A stretch of 35,508 nt of DNA, from the NCBI GenBank assembly GCA_029571425.1, contig JAKPSR010000423.1, positions 1 to 35,508 on the forward strand. Direction: 5' to 3'. A program made the translations under genes and the position numbers. Shown here piece after piece: positions 17,288-24,846 of this stretch; the first letter of the stretch is position 1, and every line of letters starts with the position of its first letter. The notes beneath the pieces are model-generated. The model saw only the letters and a list, made by a program, of their open reading frames with translations. It searched no databases and had not been told where the DNA came from. The DNA is from Spirochaetota bacterium (lineage in GTDB: Bacteria > Spirochaetota > Spirochaetia > Treponematales > Treponemataceae).

Positions 17288-18816
17288 GGGCGAACCCCCC
17301 AGAACCGGTCGCGGATCCGCGCGAGCGTCGCGCGGAGGTCGCCCTCGAGGGGCCGATCCGCGGCGAGGAACTCGAAATTCTGGCTGACCTGGTCGACCAA
17401 GTCGCGCACGTTCGCGACCTTCGCGTCCGCGACGACGCCCGTCTTGACGCGAATCCGCAGCGCCTGCACGTTCGCGAGGAGGCATGCGGCGGCGACCTGC
17501 TCGGAAAGCTCCAGGACGCGAACGCAATCGCGCGCGGCGATCGTTCCCATGCTCACCTTGTCCTGGTTATGGCACTCGGTCGAGCGCGAGAAGACGCTCG
17601 CCGGCATCGTCCCCTTCAGCGCCTCCGCCGTCCACGAGGAAACGGCAATCTGGACGGCCTTGAAGCCGTGGTTGAACGAGAAGCCTTCCTCGCTTCCCGA
17701 AAGGTTCGGAGGGAGACCGCGGTTAAACTTCTCGTCGACGACCGCCGCGAGCTGACGGTCAAGAAGGTCGGCGACGTTTGCCACGATGTTCTTCAGCGAG
17801 TCCATCGCGAAGGCGATATGCCCGCCGTAAAAATGCCCGCCGTGGAAAACCGATTGCGTCTCGGGATCGACCAGCGGGTTGTCGTTGGCGCTATTCATCT
17901 CGATCTCGATCATCGACCGAATAAGGGGCGCGGCATCGTAGAACACCCCGATGACGTGCGGAGCGCAGCGAATCGAGTAAGCGTCCTGTATACGCTCGGG
18001 AACGACCCCCTCGCGAGCCGCCGGGGCAAGATCCTCGCGAACGCGCCGCGCGGCTTCAGCCTGCCCGGGATGGGGCTTGATCTCGAAAAGCCGCTCATTG
18101 AAATGGTAATCGTTTCCCTTGAGCGCGATCGAGTTCATCGCCGTAATGCGGCACGATAGGTGGCACAGGTACTCCGCGCGCGCGAACGCGAGGCAGGCGA
18201 CCGCGTTCATCACGCCGGTTCCGTTCATCATCGCGATGGCTTCCTTAGGACGGAAAGTAACGAGCGGAAGGCCAAGCTCCGAGAGCACCTCGCGAGACGG
18301 GCGGCGCGCTCCCTTATACAGCACGTCGCGCTCGCCGATCAGGGTCCCGGCGACGTAGGAAAGCGGCGTAAGGTCGCCGCTCGCCCCAACGGAGCCCTCT
18401 TGCGGGATCAGGGGAAGGATATCGTGGACGAGAAGCTGCTCCATCGCCCGAAGGAGGTTCATGCTGACGCCGGAGTACCCGCAAGCGAGGGTGTTCAGGC
18501 GCACAAGCACGATGGCCCGGGTCGTCGGCTCGTCGAAGTATTCTCCCATCCCGCAGCCATGGAAGCGTGTCAGCCTAATCGGAAGCTCATAGAGCCGGTC
18601 GCGTGGCACGGCCTTTCCGCAGGAATCGCCGTAGCCGGTCGTCACCCCGTAAATCCCGCCAAGCCGTTCGATCGACTCGTCAAGGAACCGGGCCCCAGCC
18701 TCGATCTTTTCCGCGAAGGCGGGCGATTGGCTCAACCGCGCATGCTTTCTTCCGTACGCGACGTCCACCACGTCCTCGATGCTCAGCCTCGACTCGCCAA
18801 CAACGACAGTATCCAT
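17284..18816 (-). CDS. Aromatic amino acid ammonia-lyase (HAL/PAL/TAL family)
   Basis: A 510-residue lyase of normal bacterial length. The tripeptide A145-S146-G147 in GSVGASGDLTPL forms the MIO cofactor. The lid-loop tyrosine is Y56 in GIYGVTTGYG, and the core has FYDAAPLIRSMIEIEMNSAN. It removes ammonia from an aromatic amino acid to give an aryl acrylate. No other histidine-utilisation gene is nearby, so a role in making the polyene starter is more likely than histidine catabolism. The residues aligning with the selectivity pair appear to be F85-H86 (RFHGCGMG): Ser-His is typical of histidine lyases, His-Leu of one tyrosine-lyase class and Phe-Leu of plant phenylalanine lyases. The preferred substrate is therefore unclear. 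AAGGAG lies upstream; the previous gene ends six bases before the start. Confidence 0.93.
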   Translation of the reverse strand: MDTVVVGESRLSIEDVVDVAYGRKHARLSQSPAFAEKIEAGARFLDESIERLGGIYGVTTGYGDSCGKAVPRDRLYELPIRLTRFHGCGMGEYFDEPTTRAIVLVRLNTLACGYSGVSMNLLRAMEQLLVHDILPLIPQEGSVGASGDLTPLSYVAGTLIGERDVLYKGARRPSREVLSELGLPLVTFRPKEAIAMMNGTGVMNAVACLAFARAEYLCHLSCRITAMNSIALKGNDYHFNERLFEIKPHPGQAEAARRVREDLAPAAREGVVPERIQDAYSIRCAPHVIGVFYDAAPLIRSMIEIEMNSANDNPLVDPETQSVFHGGHFYGGHIAFAMDSLKNIVANVADLLDRQLAAVVDEKFNRGLPPNLSGSEEGFSFNHGFKAVQIAVSSWTAEALKGTMPASVFSRSTECHNQDKVSMGTIAARDCVRVLELSEQVAAACLLANVQALRIRVKTGVVADAKVANVRDLVDQVSQNFEFLAADRPLEGDLRATLARIRDRFWGVRP

Positions 18817-18822
18817 TTTTCC

Positions 18823-19800
18823 TTAGCTCCTTTTCGCGTTCGGTATGTCCCAAAAATCGTAGAAGTTGTACCACTGCAGCGGATGCTCGCCGCAAAGGCG
18901 CTCGAGATGCCGGGCGTACTCCTCGATCATCAGCTTTATCTTCTCTCGCCGTTCCTTCCGCGTGCCGGAAAGCTCCGTGCGCGCGCGCGCTACGACGAGA
19001 TCGTAACGAGAAGTCGGGTTCATGTCCTCGACGCGAACGCCGAACATGAAATAGACCGGCGCCTCCAAAAGGCTCGCGAGGACGAAGGCCCCCTGCGGGA
19101 AGGCAGCGTCCGCGCCGAGGAAGGGAACGATCTCCACCTTGTCTCGGTTCGTCGCGGCGGTTCGGTCGCCGGCGATCGCGAGCACCTCGCCCTCGGCGAG
19201 CCTTCGCTGAAGGTCAAGGATGGTGTCAACGCCGATGTCGGCCGCGCTCACCAAACGCAGGGTCGATCCCGGGTCGATCTCGGCGATCAGCCGGTTAAAG
19301 CGCGCGGTGCCCGCGAAATCGACGATCGACGTTACCCCGAATGGGCGCGACACGCGCGTCTTATTGTTCGTCGCGAGGGCTCGAAGGAGCTCCATGTTCC
19401 CCACGTGCGAGCAAATGATGATCGCGCCCCGCCCCGCCTCGAGCCCGTCGATCAGCTCGCCGACGGCGTCGTCATGGAAGTTTATCCGGGTAAGGTCGAG
19501 GTCGTTCGACCAGGCGGCGATCTTCTCGATCATCGAGTAGGCGAAAGAGACGACGTGCCGAAGGTTGTCGAGCGGCCGAGGCGCGGGCTTCCCGTGAAAG
19601 GCGGCGGCACGCCGAAGAAAGTCGCGCGAGACCCGGCGAAGCCGCGGCGCGAACGCGAAGAAGCAAAACACGATCGGGAAAAGGAACACTCTAAGGCCCT
19701 TCGGGCCGAGGGCGCGATACGACCAAAGCACGAACCTCATTTGCCAGAACCCGGACCCGCGCTCGCGCTGGTCCCGCCAGTGCTTGCTTTTACCGGGCAC
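18823..19800 (-). CDS. LpxL/HtrB-like lipid acyltransferase (ApeJ acyltransferase part)
   Basis: A 325-residue membrane-associated acyltransferase. The N-terminus HWRDQRERGSGFWQMRF is typical of LpxL-like proteins in pigment clusters, with a hydrophobic anchor at about 36-51. The HX4E catalytic motif is SHVGNME (H132, E137), followed by GDRTA near 218-222. It probably transfers the polyene acyl chain, or a fatty acid, onto a sugar- or glycerol-based lipid. It overlaps the glycosyltransferase gene by 11 bases. In some proteobacterial clusters, as I recall, a glycosyltransferase and this type of acyltransferase are joined in one protein; here they are two genes. Lipid A synthesis is the alternative, but no other lpx genes are in view. 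Confidence 0.85.
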   Translation of the reverse strand: MPGKSKHWRDQRERGSGFWQMRFVLWSYRALGPKGLRVFLFPIVFCFFAFAPRLRRVSRDFLRRAAAFHGKPAPRPLDNLRHVVSFAYSMIEKIAAWSNDLDLTRINFHDDAVGELIDGLEAGRGAIIICSHVGNMELLRALATNNKTRVSRPFGVTSIVDFAGTARFNRLIAEIDPGSTLRLVSAADIGVDTILDLQRRLAEGEVLAIAGDRTAATNRDKVEIVPFLGADAAFPQGAFVLASLLEAPVYFMFGVRVEDMNPTSRYDLVVARARTELSGTRKERREKIKLMIEEYARHLERLCGEHPLQWYNFYDFWDIPNAKRS

Positions 19801-20545
19801 GAGAGGACACCTTGCGCGCGATGAGCACGGGAAGCCGAGGTATCATCCCGAAGAACAGGCGCGCGTGCTGGGCGCTGATCGCGATGTTGTCCTGAAGCAT
19901 GCGGAAATTGGACACGCCGCCCTCCGGATAGATCACCTTTATCGGCACGAATTGAAGGGCGACGCCCGCCCAGGCGAGCCGGACCAGTATCTCGATGTCG
20001 AAGGTCATGCGTTCCGAAAGCCTTTTCCGGTTCGCGATGGCGAGGGTTTCGCGCAGCGGGTAGAGCCGAAACCCGCACATCGCGTCCTTCACCCCAAAGG
20101 AGAGGGTCTCGATCGCCACCCAAAAATTCGTTACCTTTCGCCCATTTTTGCGCGCGGAAGGGACGCTCTCGTCGTAGACGGGATAGCCGCAGATAGCGTC
20201 GCCGGGGCGAGCGCGCGAAGCGATGAGGAAAGACTCGACGGGACCAAGGTCATGCTGGCCGTCGGCGTCGATCTGAAACGCATGGGTGTAACCACGCGCG
20301 AGCGCGGCGCGAAATCCGGCGAGCACCGCGCCGCCCTTTCCCCTGTTTTCTGGGAGGGTCACGAGCTCGACTTCGGGTATCGCGTCCTTAACCGCCTGTA
20401 TGTCGGCCCGCGTCTCGGCCTCATTCCCATCGTCAACGACGAAGACGGGAAGACCGCGCGCGAGGAGCCCCTCGACGACGGCTCGCAGCGGTTTTCCATG
20501 TCGATATACCGGGATTACGGCACAAGGCTTATATGGTTCGTTCAT
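19790..20545 (-). CDS. Family 2 glycosyltransferase (ApeJ glycosyltransferase part)
   Basis: A 251-residue GT2-fold protein. It starts AVIPVYRHGKPL, has FVVDDGN (D38-D39 for nucleotide binding), NRGKGGAVLAGFRAAL, and the DxD-type metal site at D93-A94-D95 (QIDADGQHD). It resembles dolichol-phosphate-mannose-synthase-like enzymes but lacks clear C-terminal membrane helices. In the operon it should add a sugar to, or build, the lipid head group of the polyene. It overlaps the ligase-dehydratase gene by four bases and the acyltransferase gene by 11, so the two enzymes are probably made together. Confidence 0.88.
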   Translation of the reverse strand: MNEPYKPCAVIPVYRHGKPLRAVVEGLLARGLPVFVVDDGNEAETRADIQAVKDAIPEVELVTLPENRGKGGAVLAGFRAALARGYTHAFQIDADGQHDLGPVESFLIASRARPGDAICGYPVYDESVPSARKNGRKVTNFWVAIETLSFGVKDAMCGFRLYPLRETLAIANRKRLSERMTFDIEILVRLAWAGVALQFVPIKVIYPEGGVSNFRMLQDNIAISAQHARLFFGMIPRLPVLIARKVSSRAR

Positions 20546-22254
20546 GATTTCTCCAACGTGATCGAGCCGCCCGAATACTCGGCTCCGGTGTCCGCGGCCG
20601 CGTACTCAAACTGAAGGCGACCGGCCTCTGAGTCGTGGGTTAGCGAAAGCGTCAGGGCGACGCCCGGCGAGATGGGACTCTTGAATTTTACCCGCTGTAT
20701 CGCGCGAATCCGTTTCGTCGTCCCCAGCAACTCGGCCCCAAGCCGCATCGCGATATCGAACTGGGCCACCGCGGGGAGGAGTTTATACGAGGGGAAATGC
20801 CCGTCGAAAAAAGGACTCTCCGCGCCGACGACGAGCTCGATCCGCGCGCGATTCCCGTCGACGGAGGTTGAGCGCACCAAGACGCCGTCATGTCCGGCGA
20901 AGAGGGCAGCGACGTCCGCGCGCAGGACCTTATCCTGCGTGTTGCGGGGAATCGAGTCGACGAAACGCCATTTTTTCGGTATCACGGCGCCCTCAAGAAA
21001 GGCGGCGAGATGGTCGCGAAAATGCGCGTTGATGTCTTTCTTTGGGACTCCGGCGAACCGTTTTTTACCTTCGTCGTTCAGCGCGACGGCGGCCCCGAGG
21101 TACTGCCGCTTACCAGAAAGGGCGACGGCGCACGCGTCCTTAACGAAAGAAGATTCCATCAGTCGCGTCTCGACCTCGGCGAGGGAAACGCGCTTCTCTT
21201 CGATCTTCACGATAAGGTCGCTCCGTCCCTCGAGCGCGAACCGTCCCTCGCCAACCCAACGGGCTAGGTCGCCCGATACGAACCCGGCGGGATCGAGGAT
21301 GTACGGCGACGCGACGACGACGCGCCCCTCTTCGTCGATGCGCACCTGGTTTCGCGGGAAAGGAAGCCACGACGCCTCGTGAACCGACCGCCGATGCGCG
21401 ATGCCGCCGGTCTCCGTGCTCCCGTATATCTCAAGCGGGGCCGATCCAAGCCGGGCCTCGACCTCGCGCGCCACCGGTGGCGGTAGCACGCCGCCCGACG
21501 AGAAGATTAGCGGCTCGACGAAGGGTCGTGTCGCGTAGTCCGTCTCCGCAACCCGCTTAAGAAAGGCGGGGCTGCACACGAGGACGGGACGCGGATCTCC
21601 CAGGGCCTCGAGCGATTCCGGATACCGAACAAGGTCGCGATACAAGGGCATTCCTGCGGCAAGCGGCAGCAGGGCGGCAAAGAGGAATCCGTAGATATGT
21701 TGGTGGTTAACGGTCGCGTACACGCGGCGGCCCTCGAGAAGGCCGCCCCAAAGCGCGACGAGCTCTCCAACTTCCGTTTCCAGCTCGGTAAGTCGCTTCG
21801 GAAAAGCCTTCGGCCTACCCGTGCTACCGGAGGTGTGCAAGACGATTCGGGCGGTGATGGGATCAATCGGAGGGAAAGATAGGTCAACCGGAACCTCGGG
21901 CGATTCGTCGGGGTTCAGAATATCGGCGACCGTTGGGAATCCGCCGAAACGCTCGTCGCAGAGGTATCCCGTCGACCCGTCGACGATCTCGGCGAGAAAC
22001 GAAGGCGTCGTGTTCGCGCAGAGAAGGGCTTCCTTTTTAAGCTGAAGCACGGCGATGACCGCGCAGAGGAAATGATACCCATCCTCGCAGCTGAGGATCC
22101 ATCGCTCCTTGCGGGCGGCGCCGACGCGCGCCCTGACGAGCGCGAGGTCGCGCGAGAAGTCGGACCAAGAGACGCTGTTGCCCGCCCGAAAGCAAACCAC
22201 CGCGTCGCCGGGTCGCGAGCCCGCACGCATTGCGGACGGCAATATTAGTTTCAT
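20542..22254 (-). CDS. AMP-dependent aryl acid ligase fused to ApeI-type dehydratase
   Basis: The ATG at 22254 overlaps the ApeG stop (ATGA) and gives 570 residues. Residues 1-450 are an ANL-superfamily adenylating enzyme: P-loop HTSGSTGRPKAF (140-151), YGSTETGG (277-284), SGDLARW near 327-333, and a C-terminal lysine K442 in PRNTQDKVLR, where the usual Gly before Lys is Asp. This is ApeH-like and would load an aryl acid on an ACP. Residues about 455-570 are a hotdog domain, FFDGHFPSYKLLPAVAQFD, with the presumed catalytic H486; the more usual PG is PA. This matches ApeI, which is a separate gene in the characterised pathways I know. No stop or frameshift separates the two parts. Confidence 0.88.
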   Translation of the reverse strand: MKLILPSAMRAGSRPGDAVVCFRAGNSVSWSDFSRDLALVRARVGAARKERWILSCEDGYHFLCAVIAVLQLKKEALLCANTTPSFLAEIVDGSTGYLCDERFGGFPTVADILNPDESPEVPVDLSFPPIDPITARIVLHTSGSTGRPKAFPKRLTELETEVGELVALWGGLLEGRRVYATVNHQHIYGFLFAALLPLAAGMPLYRDLVRYPESLEALGDPRPVLVCSPAFLKRVAETDYATRPFVEPLIFSSGGVLPPPVAREVEARLGSAPLEIYGSTETGGIAHRRSVHEASWLPFPRNQVRIDEEGRVVVASPYILDPAGFVSGDLARWVGEGRFALEGRSDLIVKIEEKRVSLAEVETRLMESSFVKDACAVALSGKRQYLGAAVALNDEGKKRFAGVPKKDINAHFRDHLAAFLEGAVIPKKWRFVDSIPRNTQDKVLRADVAALFAGHDGVLVRSTSVDGNRARIELVVGAESPFFDGHFPSYKLLPAVAQFDIAMRLGAELLGTTKRIRAIQRVKFKSPISPGVALTLSLTHDSEAGRLQFEYAAADTGAEYSGGSITLEKS

Positions 22255-22841
22255 CGTGTTCCCCGAACGAAGCGCCGGACTATCATCTCCCCGACGAAAA
22301 GTATCCCGATCAAAACGTACGAGATCAGGCCGTTGTACACCGACCACGCAAGATCGGAGGCCCGAAAGGCCGTATACAGCGATATCGCGATATTGCACGC
22401 GAAAAAGACGCACCAGACGACGGTCACCGTCCTGCAGTATCGGGCGATGAACGGATAATCCTCGCGCTCGGCGAGGCTCTTGTCCTGCAGGCGAGCGAAG
22501 CGCTCGATCATGGACGGCGGCCGAACGAGGGTAAAGGCGAAGCTCGCCAAAAACGAGCCGGTCATCACGACGGGGTATAACTTAAGAAGGACGCCGCTAT
22601 TAGATACCGCGATCGCGACGGCCAGGGCGCCGACGACGGCGGATACCGCGAATCGGCGCGCCCGGTCGGCCTTGCCAGCCCGACGCGATCCCGTAACCGA
22701 CAGAAACAACAGCAAGCCTATGACGGCCATGCATAAGGCAAGCACCCGGGGCTGCACCCCGAAGCGAACCAAACCGACGAATACCAGGCAGGGATAAAGG
22801 ACGGAAAGGGCCGTCAGGGCCACCGTGCCCGCTTTACTCAT
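22251..22841 (-). CDS. apeG: Integral membrane protein of the APE cluster (ApeG/COG4648-like)
   Basis: A 196-residue protein with about five or six hydrophobic helices (for example VALTALSVLYPCLVFVGLV, ALCMAVIGLLLFLSV, ALAVAIAVSNSGVLLKLYPVVM, VTVVWCVFFACNIAISLYTAF). The basic segment PPSMIERFARLQDKSL near the middle and the KLYPVVMTG stretch recall the small membrane proteins found between the ACPs and the ligase in APE clusters. Function is not established for the family. It starts three bases after the second ACP stop and its TGA overlaps the ligase ATG. Assignment rests on topology, length and position. Confidence 0.75.
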   Translation of the reverse strand: MSKAGTVALTALSVLYPCLVFVGLVRFGVQPRVLALCMAVIGLLLFLSVTGSRRAGKADRARRFAVSAVVGALAVAIAVSNSGVLLKLYPVVMTGSFLASFAFTLVRPPSMIERFARLQDKSLAEREDYPFIARYCRTVTVVWCVFFACNIAISLYTAFRASDLAWSVYNGLISYVLIGILFVGEMIVRRFVRGTR

Positions 22842-22844
22842 CCG

Positions 22845-23105
22845 TTACGCGCCAGCGCCCTCGTTCAGGAGCGCGGAGATCGCGTCCACCACGTCGCCGA
22901 CGGTTCGCACTTGCTTGAACACCTCGGGATCGATCTTCCGGCCGATGATCTGCTGGAGTTTCACGATAAGGTCGACCGCGTCGATGCTATCAAGGTCGAG
23001 GTCGTCCAAAAGCCGCGCCTCGGGCACGACCTTGGCCGCGTCCAACTCGAAGGTATCGACGAGGATATCCCGCATCTTGTTGAATATTTCGCTCTTGGTC
23101 ATCAT
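22845..23105 (-). CDS. apeF: Acyl carrier protein (second of pair)
   Basis: An 86-residue acidic four-helix carrier. The phosphopantetheine attachment site is S40 in LDDLDLDSIDAVDLI. It should carry the growing polyene chain as a thioester after modification by the phosphopantetheinyl transferase encoded just upstream on the other strand. Its ATG overlaps the stop of the first ACP by four bases (23102-23105). Which of the two ACPs takes the starter and which the malonyl units cannot be told from sequence; the apeF name follows order only. Confidence 0.92.
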   Translation of the reverse strand: MMTKSEIFNKMRDILVDTFELDAAKVVPEARLLDDLDLDSIDAVDLIVKLQQIIGRKIDPEVFKQVRTVGDVVDAISALLNEGAGA

Positions 23106-23377
23106 GCTTCCCCCGTCGCGGCCGGGCGATTCGCGGCGATGTAATCCGCCAACGCGTTCACCGAGGCGAAGTGCTTTCGGTTTTCCTGATCCTCGGCCGA
23201 GAATTTCACGTTGAATTTCTTCTTGAGGGCGACCCCAAGCTCAAGGGCGTCGATGGAATCCAATCCGAGCCCGGACCCAAATAACGGGGCCGCGTCGTCG
23301 ATGTCCTCGGCGCTGATGTCCTCCAGCTCGACCGCGGAAATAATCAGCTTTTTGATTTCTTGCTTAAGCGTGTCCAT
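23102..23377 (-). CDS. apeE: Acyl carrier protein (first of pair)
   Basis: A 91-residue carrier protein with the attachment serine S41 in GSGLGLDSIDALELG. The helix before it is acidic (ISAEDIDDAAPLFG), as in polyketide and fatty-acid ACPs. Two unlike ACPs in tandem are a hallmark of APE operons. It is the first gene after the inserted phosphopantetheinyl transferase and lies about 95 bases downstream of a TTGACA-type promoter, so it may begin a second transcript. The apeE name follows order only. Confidence 0.92.
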   Translation of the reverse strand: MDTLKQEIKKLIISAVELEDISAEDIDDAAPLFGSGLGLDSIDALELGVALKKKFNVKFSAEDQENRKHFASVNALADYIAANRPAATGEA

Positions 23378-23478
23378 TCTTTCGTACCCTTACCAATCGT
23401 ATCTATGCCGTGTAGTATGCTCGTCTTGTTTCGTTTTTGCTCATATATAGAAGATTTTCAAAGACGATAATGGAGATA

Positions 23479-23507
23479 AAAGTAGCTTTCTTGGCACTTT
23501 TTGTCAA
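23479..23507 (-). promoter_or_regulatory. Candidate promoter for the ACP-to-accA part of the operon
   Basis: On the minus strand a perfect TTGACA (23507-23502), a 17-base spacer and TACTTT (23484-23479) sit in the AT-rich gap between the ACP and phosphopantetheinyl transferase genes. The -10 is weak. If used, it would give a leader of about 95 bases before the first ACP gene. Confidence 0.4.
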
Positions 23508-23519
23508 CTGTAGTACCCT
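23491..23519 (+). promoter_or_regulatory. Weak candidate promoter for the phosphopantetheinyl transferase gene
   Basis: TTGGCA (23491-23496), a 17-base spacer and TACCCT (23514-23519) end nine bases before the ATG at 23529, which lacks a Shine-Dalgarno. It overlaps the opposing -35 candidate, so the two divergent promoters could interfere with each other. The -10 matches poorly. Confidence 0.25.
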
Positions 23520-23528
23520 TTCTCTACG

Positions 23529-24104
23529 ATGAACGCCCGTCTTTTTGCCCTTCTCCCCTTTCCTGGACGTCCCGAAACCGGTCGCTCCGCCGCTCGACCG
23601 GTTATTTCCCGCTTTCTTGGCGTCAGCCCTGAGGAGGTCGTTTTCGGGGAACATGAAGGCGGCGAACCATACCTCGTAAATCAGCCTGAAACGCGCATTG
23701 GTCTTTCGCATTCCGGACCGCTCCTGCTCGCTTATGCCGGGCCCGAGCCGATCGGTGTGGATATCGAGAGGATAAAACCCCGCAAGAACCTCGACTATCT
23801 CTTGGCTGAGCTGTTTCCGGAAACGAAACGCGATGAACGCCTCGCTGAGGACGATTGGTTACGAACCTTTTACGCGCTGTGGACGGGACGGGAGGCGCGG
23901 CTTAAAAGAGCGGGTTTATCCGCGTGGGATTGGGCTTCGGCCGCGGGTCGCTCGACCCAGGAAGTCCCGGTTCGGCATTGGGAAATATCCGGCCCAGAGG
24001 GTGACTATCTGGCCTGCGCCGCCGCGGACGCTACCGTTCTCCATGCACTGCGCCTGGCCCTGCCGCCGGGTTATCGCGCGCAACCAAGAAAATACGGTCT
24101 CTGA
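23529..24104 (+). CDS. 4'-phosphopantetheinyl transferase, Sfp type
   Basis: A 191-residue protein with the two superfamily motifs: GVDIE (D78, E80), which binds magnesium and CoA, and WTGREARLK (W118, E122, K126), the form of WxxKEA. Length suits the short bacterial class. It transfers the phosphopantetheine arm from CoA to the serine of an ACP, and the two ACP genes start just across the divergent gap. It is the only plus-strand gene within the large minus-strand operon. Its 3' end overlaps the acyltransferase gene by 74 bases on the opposite strand. No Shine-Dalgarno is seen before the ATG. It may also serve the cell's fatty-acid ACP. Confidence 0.92.
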   Translation: MNARLFALLPFPGRPETGRSAARPVISRFLGVSPEEVVFGEHEGGEPYLVNQPETRIGLSHSGPLLLAYAGPEPIGVDIERIKPRKNLDYLLAELFPETKRDERLAEDDWLRTFYALWTGREARLKRAGLSAWDWASAAGRSTQEVPVRHWEISGPEGDYLACAAADATVLHALRLALPPGYRAQPRKYGL

Positions 24105-24846
24105 CGTCCTGCGTCATCTCGCGGGCGGAAATCCAGATCGGCTTTCCTTCATAAGCTGCGGGTTCGAGGGGCTCGTGCAGAGACAAGTCGTACACGTACC
24201 GCCCTTTACGGTTAATGCGATAGAACGGGTCTCCTTTTTGAAGCCCGCGCATGTCGCTCTGCTCGATATGCACTGGAAGGATAGGGTGTCCCGTGCCCAG
24301 GGCGATCCGCGCGCTCCCCTTCCATATCTTAAGCTCGCGGTCGGGACGGGTTCGCGATCCCTCGGGGAAAATCACCAGGCAACAACCCTCGTCGAGGGAA
24401 CGCCCGCACGCGTCGAGGATCTCCTGAAAGTCAAGGGAGTTCGGGATAAAGAGTCGGGACACGACGTGACGCACCACCGGGATGGTGAAAAGTTTGGCGT
24501 TGACGATGCAATCCCCATTCGGTATCAGGGAGAGCAGGACGGTGATATCGAGCAGGGATGGATGATTGGCGACGACGACCGTCGAGGTCAAGGTCTTGAG
24601 CTTCGCCCGGTCCTCGCGCGATATCCGAATCGTCGTTAAGCCCATCGACCACATGAACAAATGGAAAAGGCGGAAGGTTGCCGACGTCGAATGGCGCAGA
24701 GCCCGTCGCGCGCGCTGCGCCGGATGCACGAAGAGGCAAATCGTCGGGTAGACGGCAGTGACGAGCACGAGAGCCCCCACCACGAAAAGAAAATAGCTCA
24801 GGCTCTTCCCGAAGGTAAACCAAACGAACCGTATCGGTTTCAGCAT
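24031..24846 (-). CDS. apeD: 1-acylglycerol-3-phosphate acyltransferase-like enzyme (ApeD type)
   Basis: A 271-residue PlsC-like acyltransferase. A hydrophobic anchor (about 17-40) is followed by the NHPSLLD motif (H95, D100) and FPEGSRT (160-166), the acyl-acceptor and phosphate-binding motifs of the family. In APE clusters a protein of this type stands between the chain-length-factor-like KS and the ACPs, as here. It probably acylates a glycerol-based lipid that carries or receives the polyene. Its start overlaps the upstream stop by seven bases. The last 74 bases overlap the oppositely directed phosphopantetheinyl transferase gene, so their transcripts are antisense to each other there. 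Confidence 0.88.
   Translation of the reverse strand: MLKPIRFVWFTFGKSLSYFLFVVGALVLVTAVYPTICLFVHPAQRARRALRHSTSATFRLFHLFMWSMGLTTIRISREDRAKLKTLTSTVVVANHPSLLDITVLLSLIPNGDCIVNAKLFTIPVVRHVVSRLFIPNSLDFQEILDACGRSLDEGCCLVIFPEGSRTRPDRELKIWKGSARIALGTGHPILPVHIEQSDMRGLQKGDPFYRINRKGRYVYDLSLHEPLEPAAYEGKPIWISAREMTQDVRDRIFLVARDNPAAGPGAVHGER

Noticed and set aside
17288..17527. Longer N-terminus for the thioesterase
   Set aside because: The extra 80 residues lie inside the ammonia-lyase gene and are Arg/Gly-rich out-of-frame sequence.
17284..18816. Histidine utilisation (hutH) role for the ammonia lyase
   Set aside because: No hutU, hutI or hutG gene is nearby, the gene is embedded in the polyene operon, and the selectivity residues are not the Ser-His of histidine lyases.
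18160..19824. A 554-codon open frame on the plus strand opposite the ammonia lyase and acyltransferase
   Set aside because: It is a shadow of GC-rich codons in the real minus-strand genes. Its product is Arg/Pro/His-rich with no fold, and both opposite genes have full catalytic motifs.
22255..22413. Longer N-terminus for the ligase-dehydratase
   Set aside because: It would run deep into apeG. The ATG at 22254 overlaps the apeG stop exactly and starts at the usual place for the ligase fold.
23403..23711. A 102-codon minus-strand frame across the ACP/phosphopantetheinyl transferase gap
   Set aside because: It has no Shine-Dalgarno or recognisable domain and lies antisense to the well-supported transferase gene.
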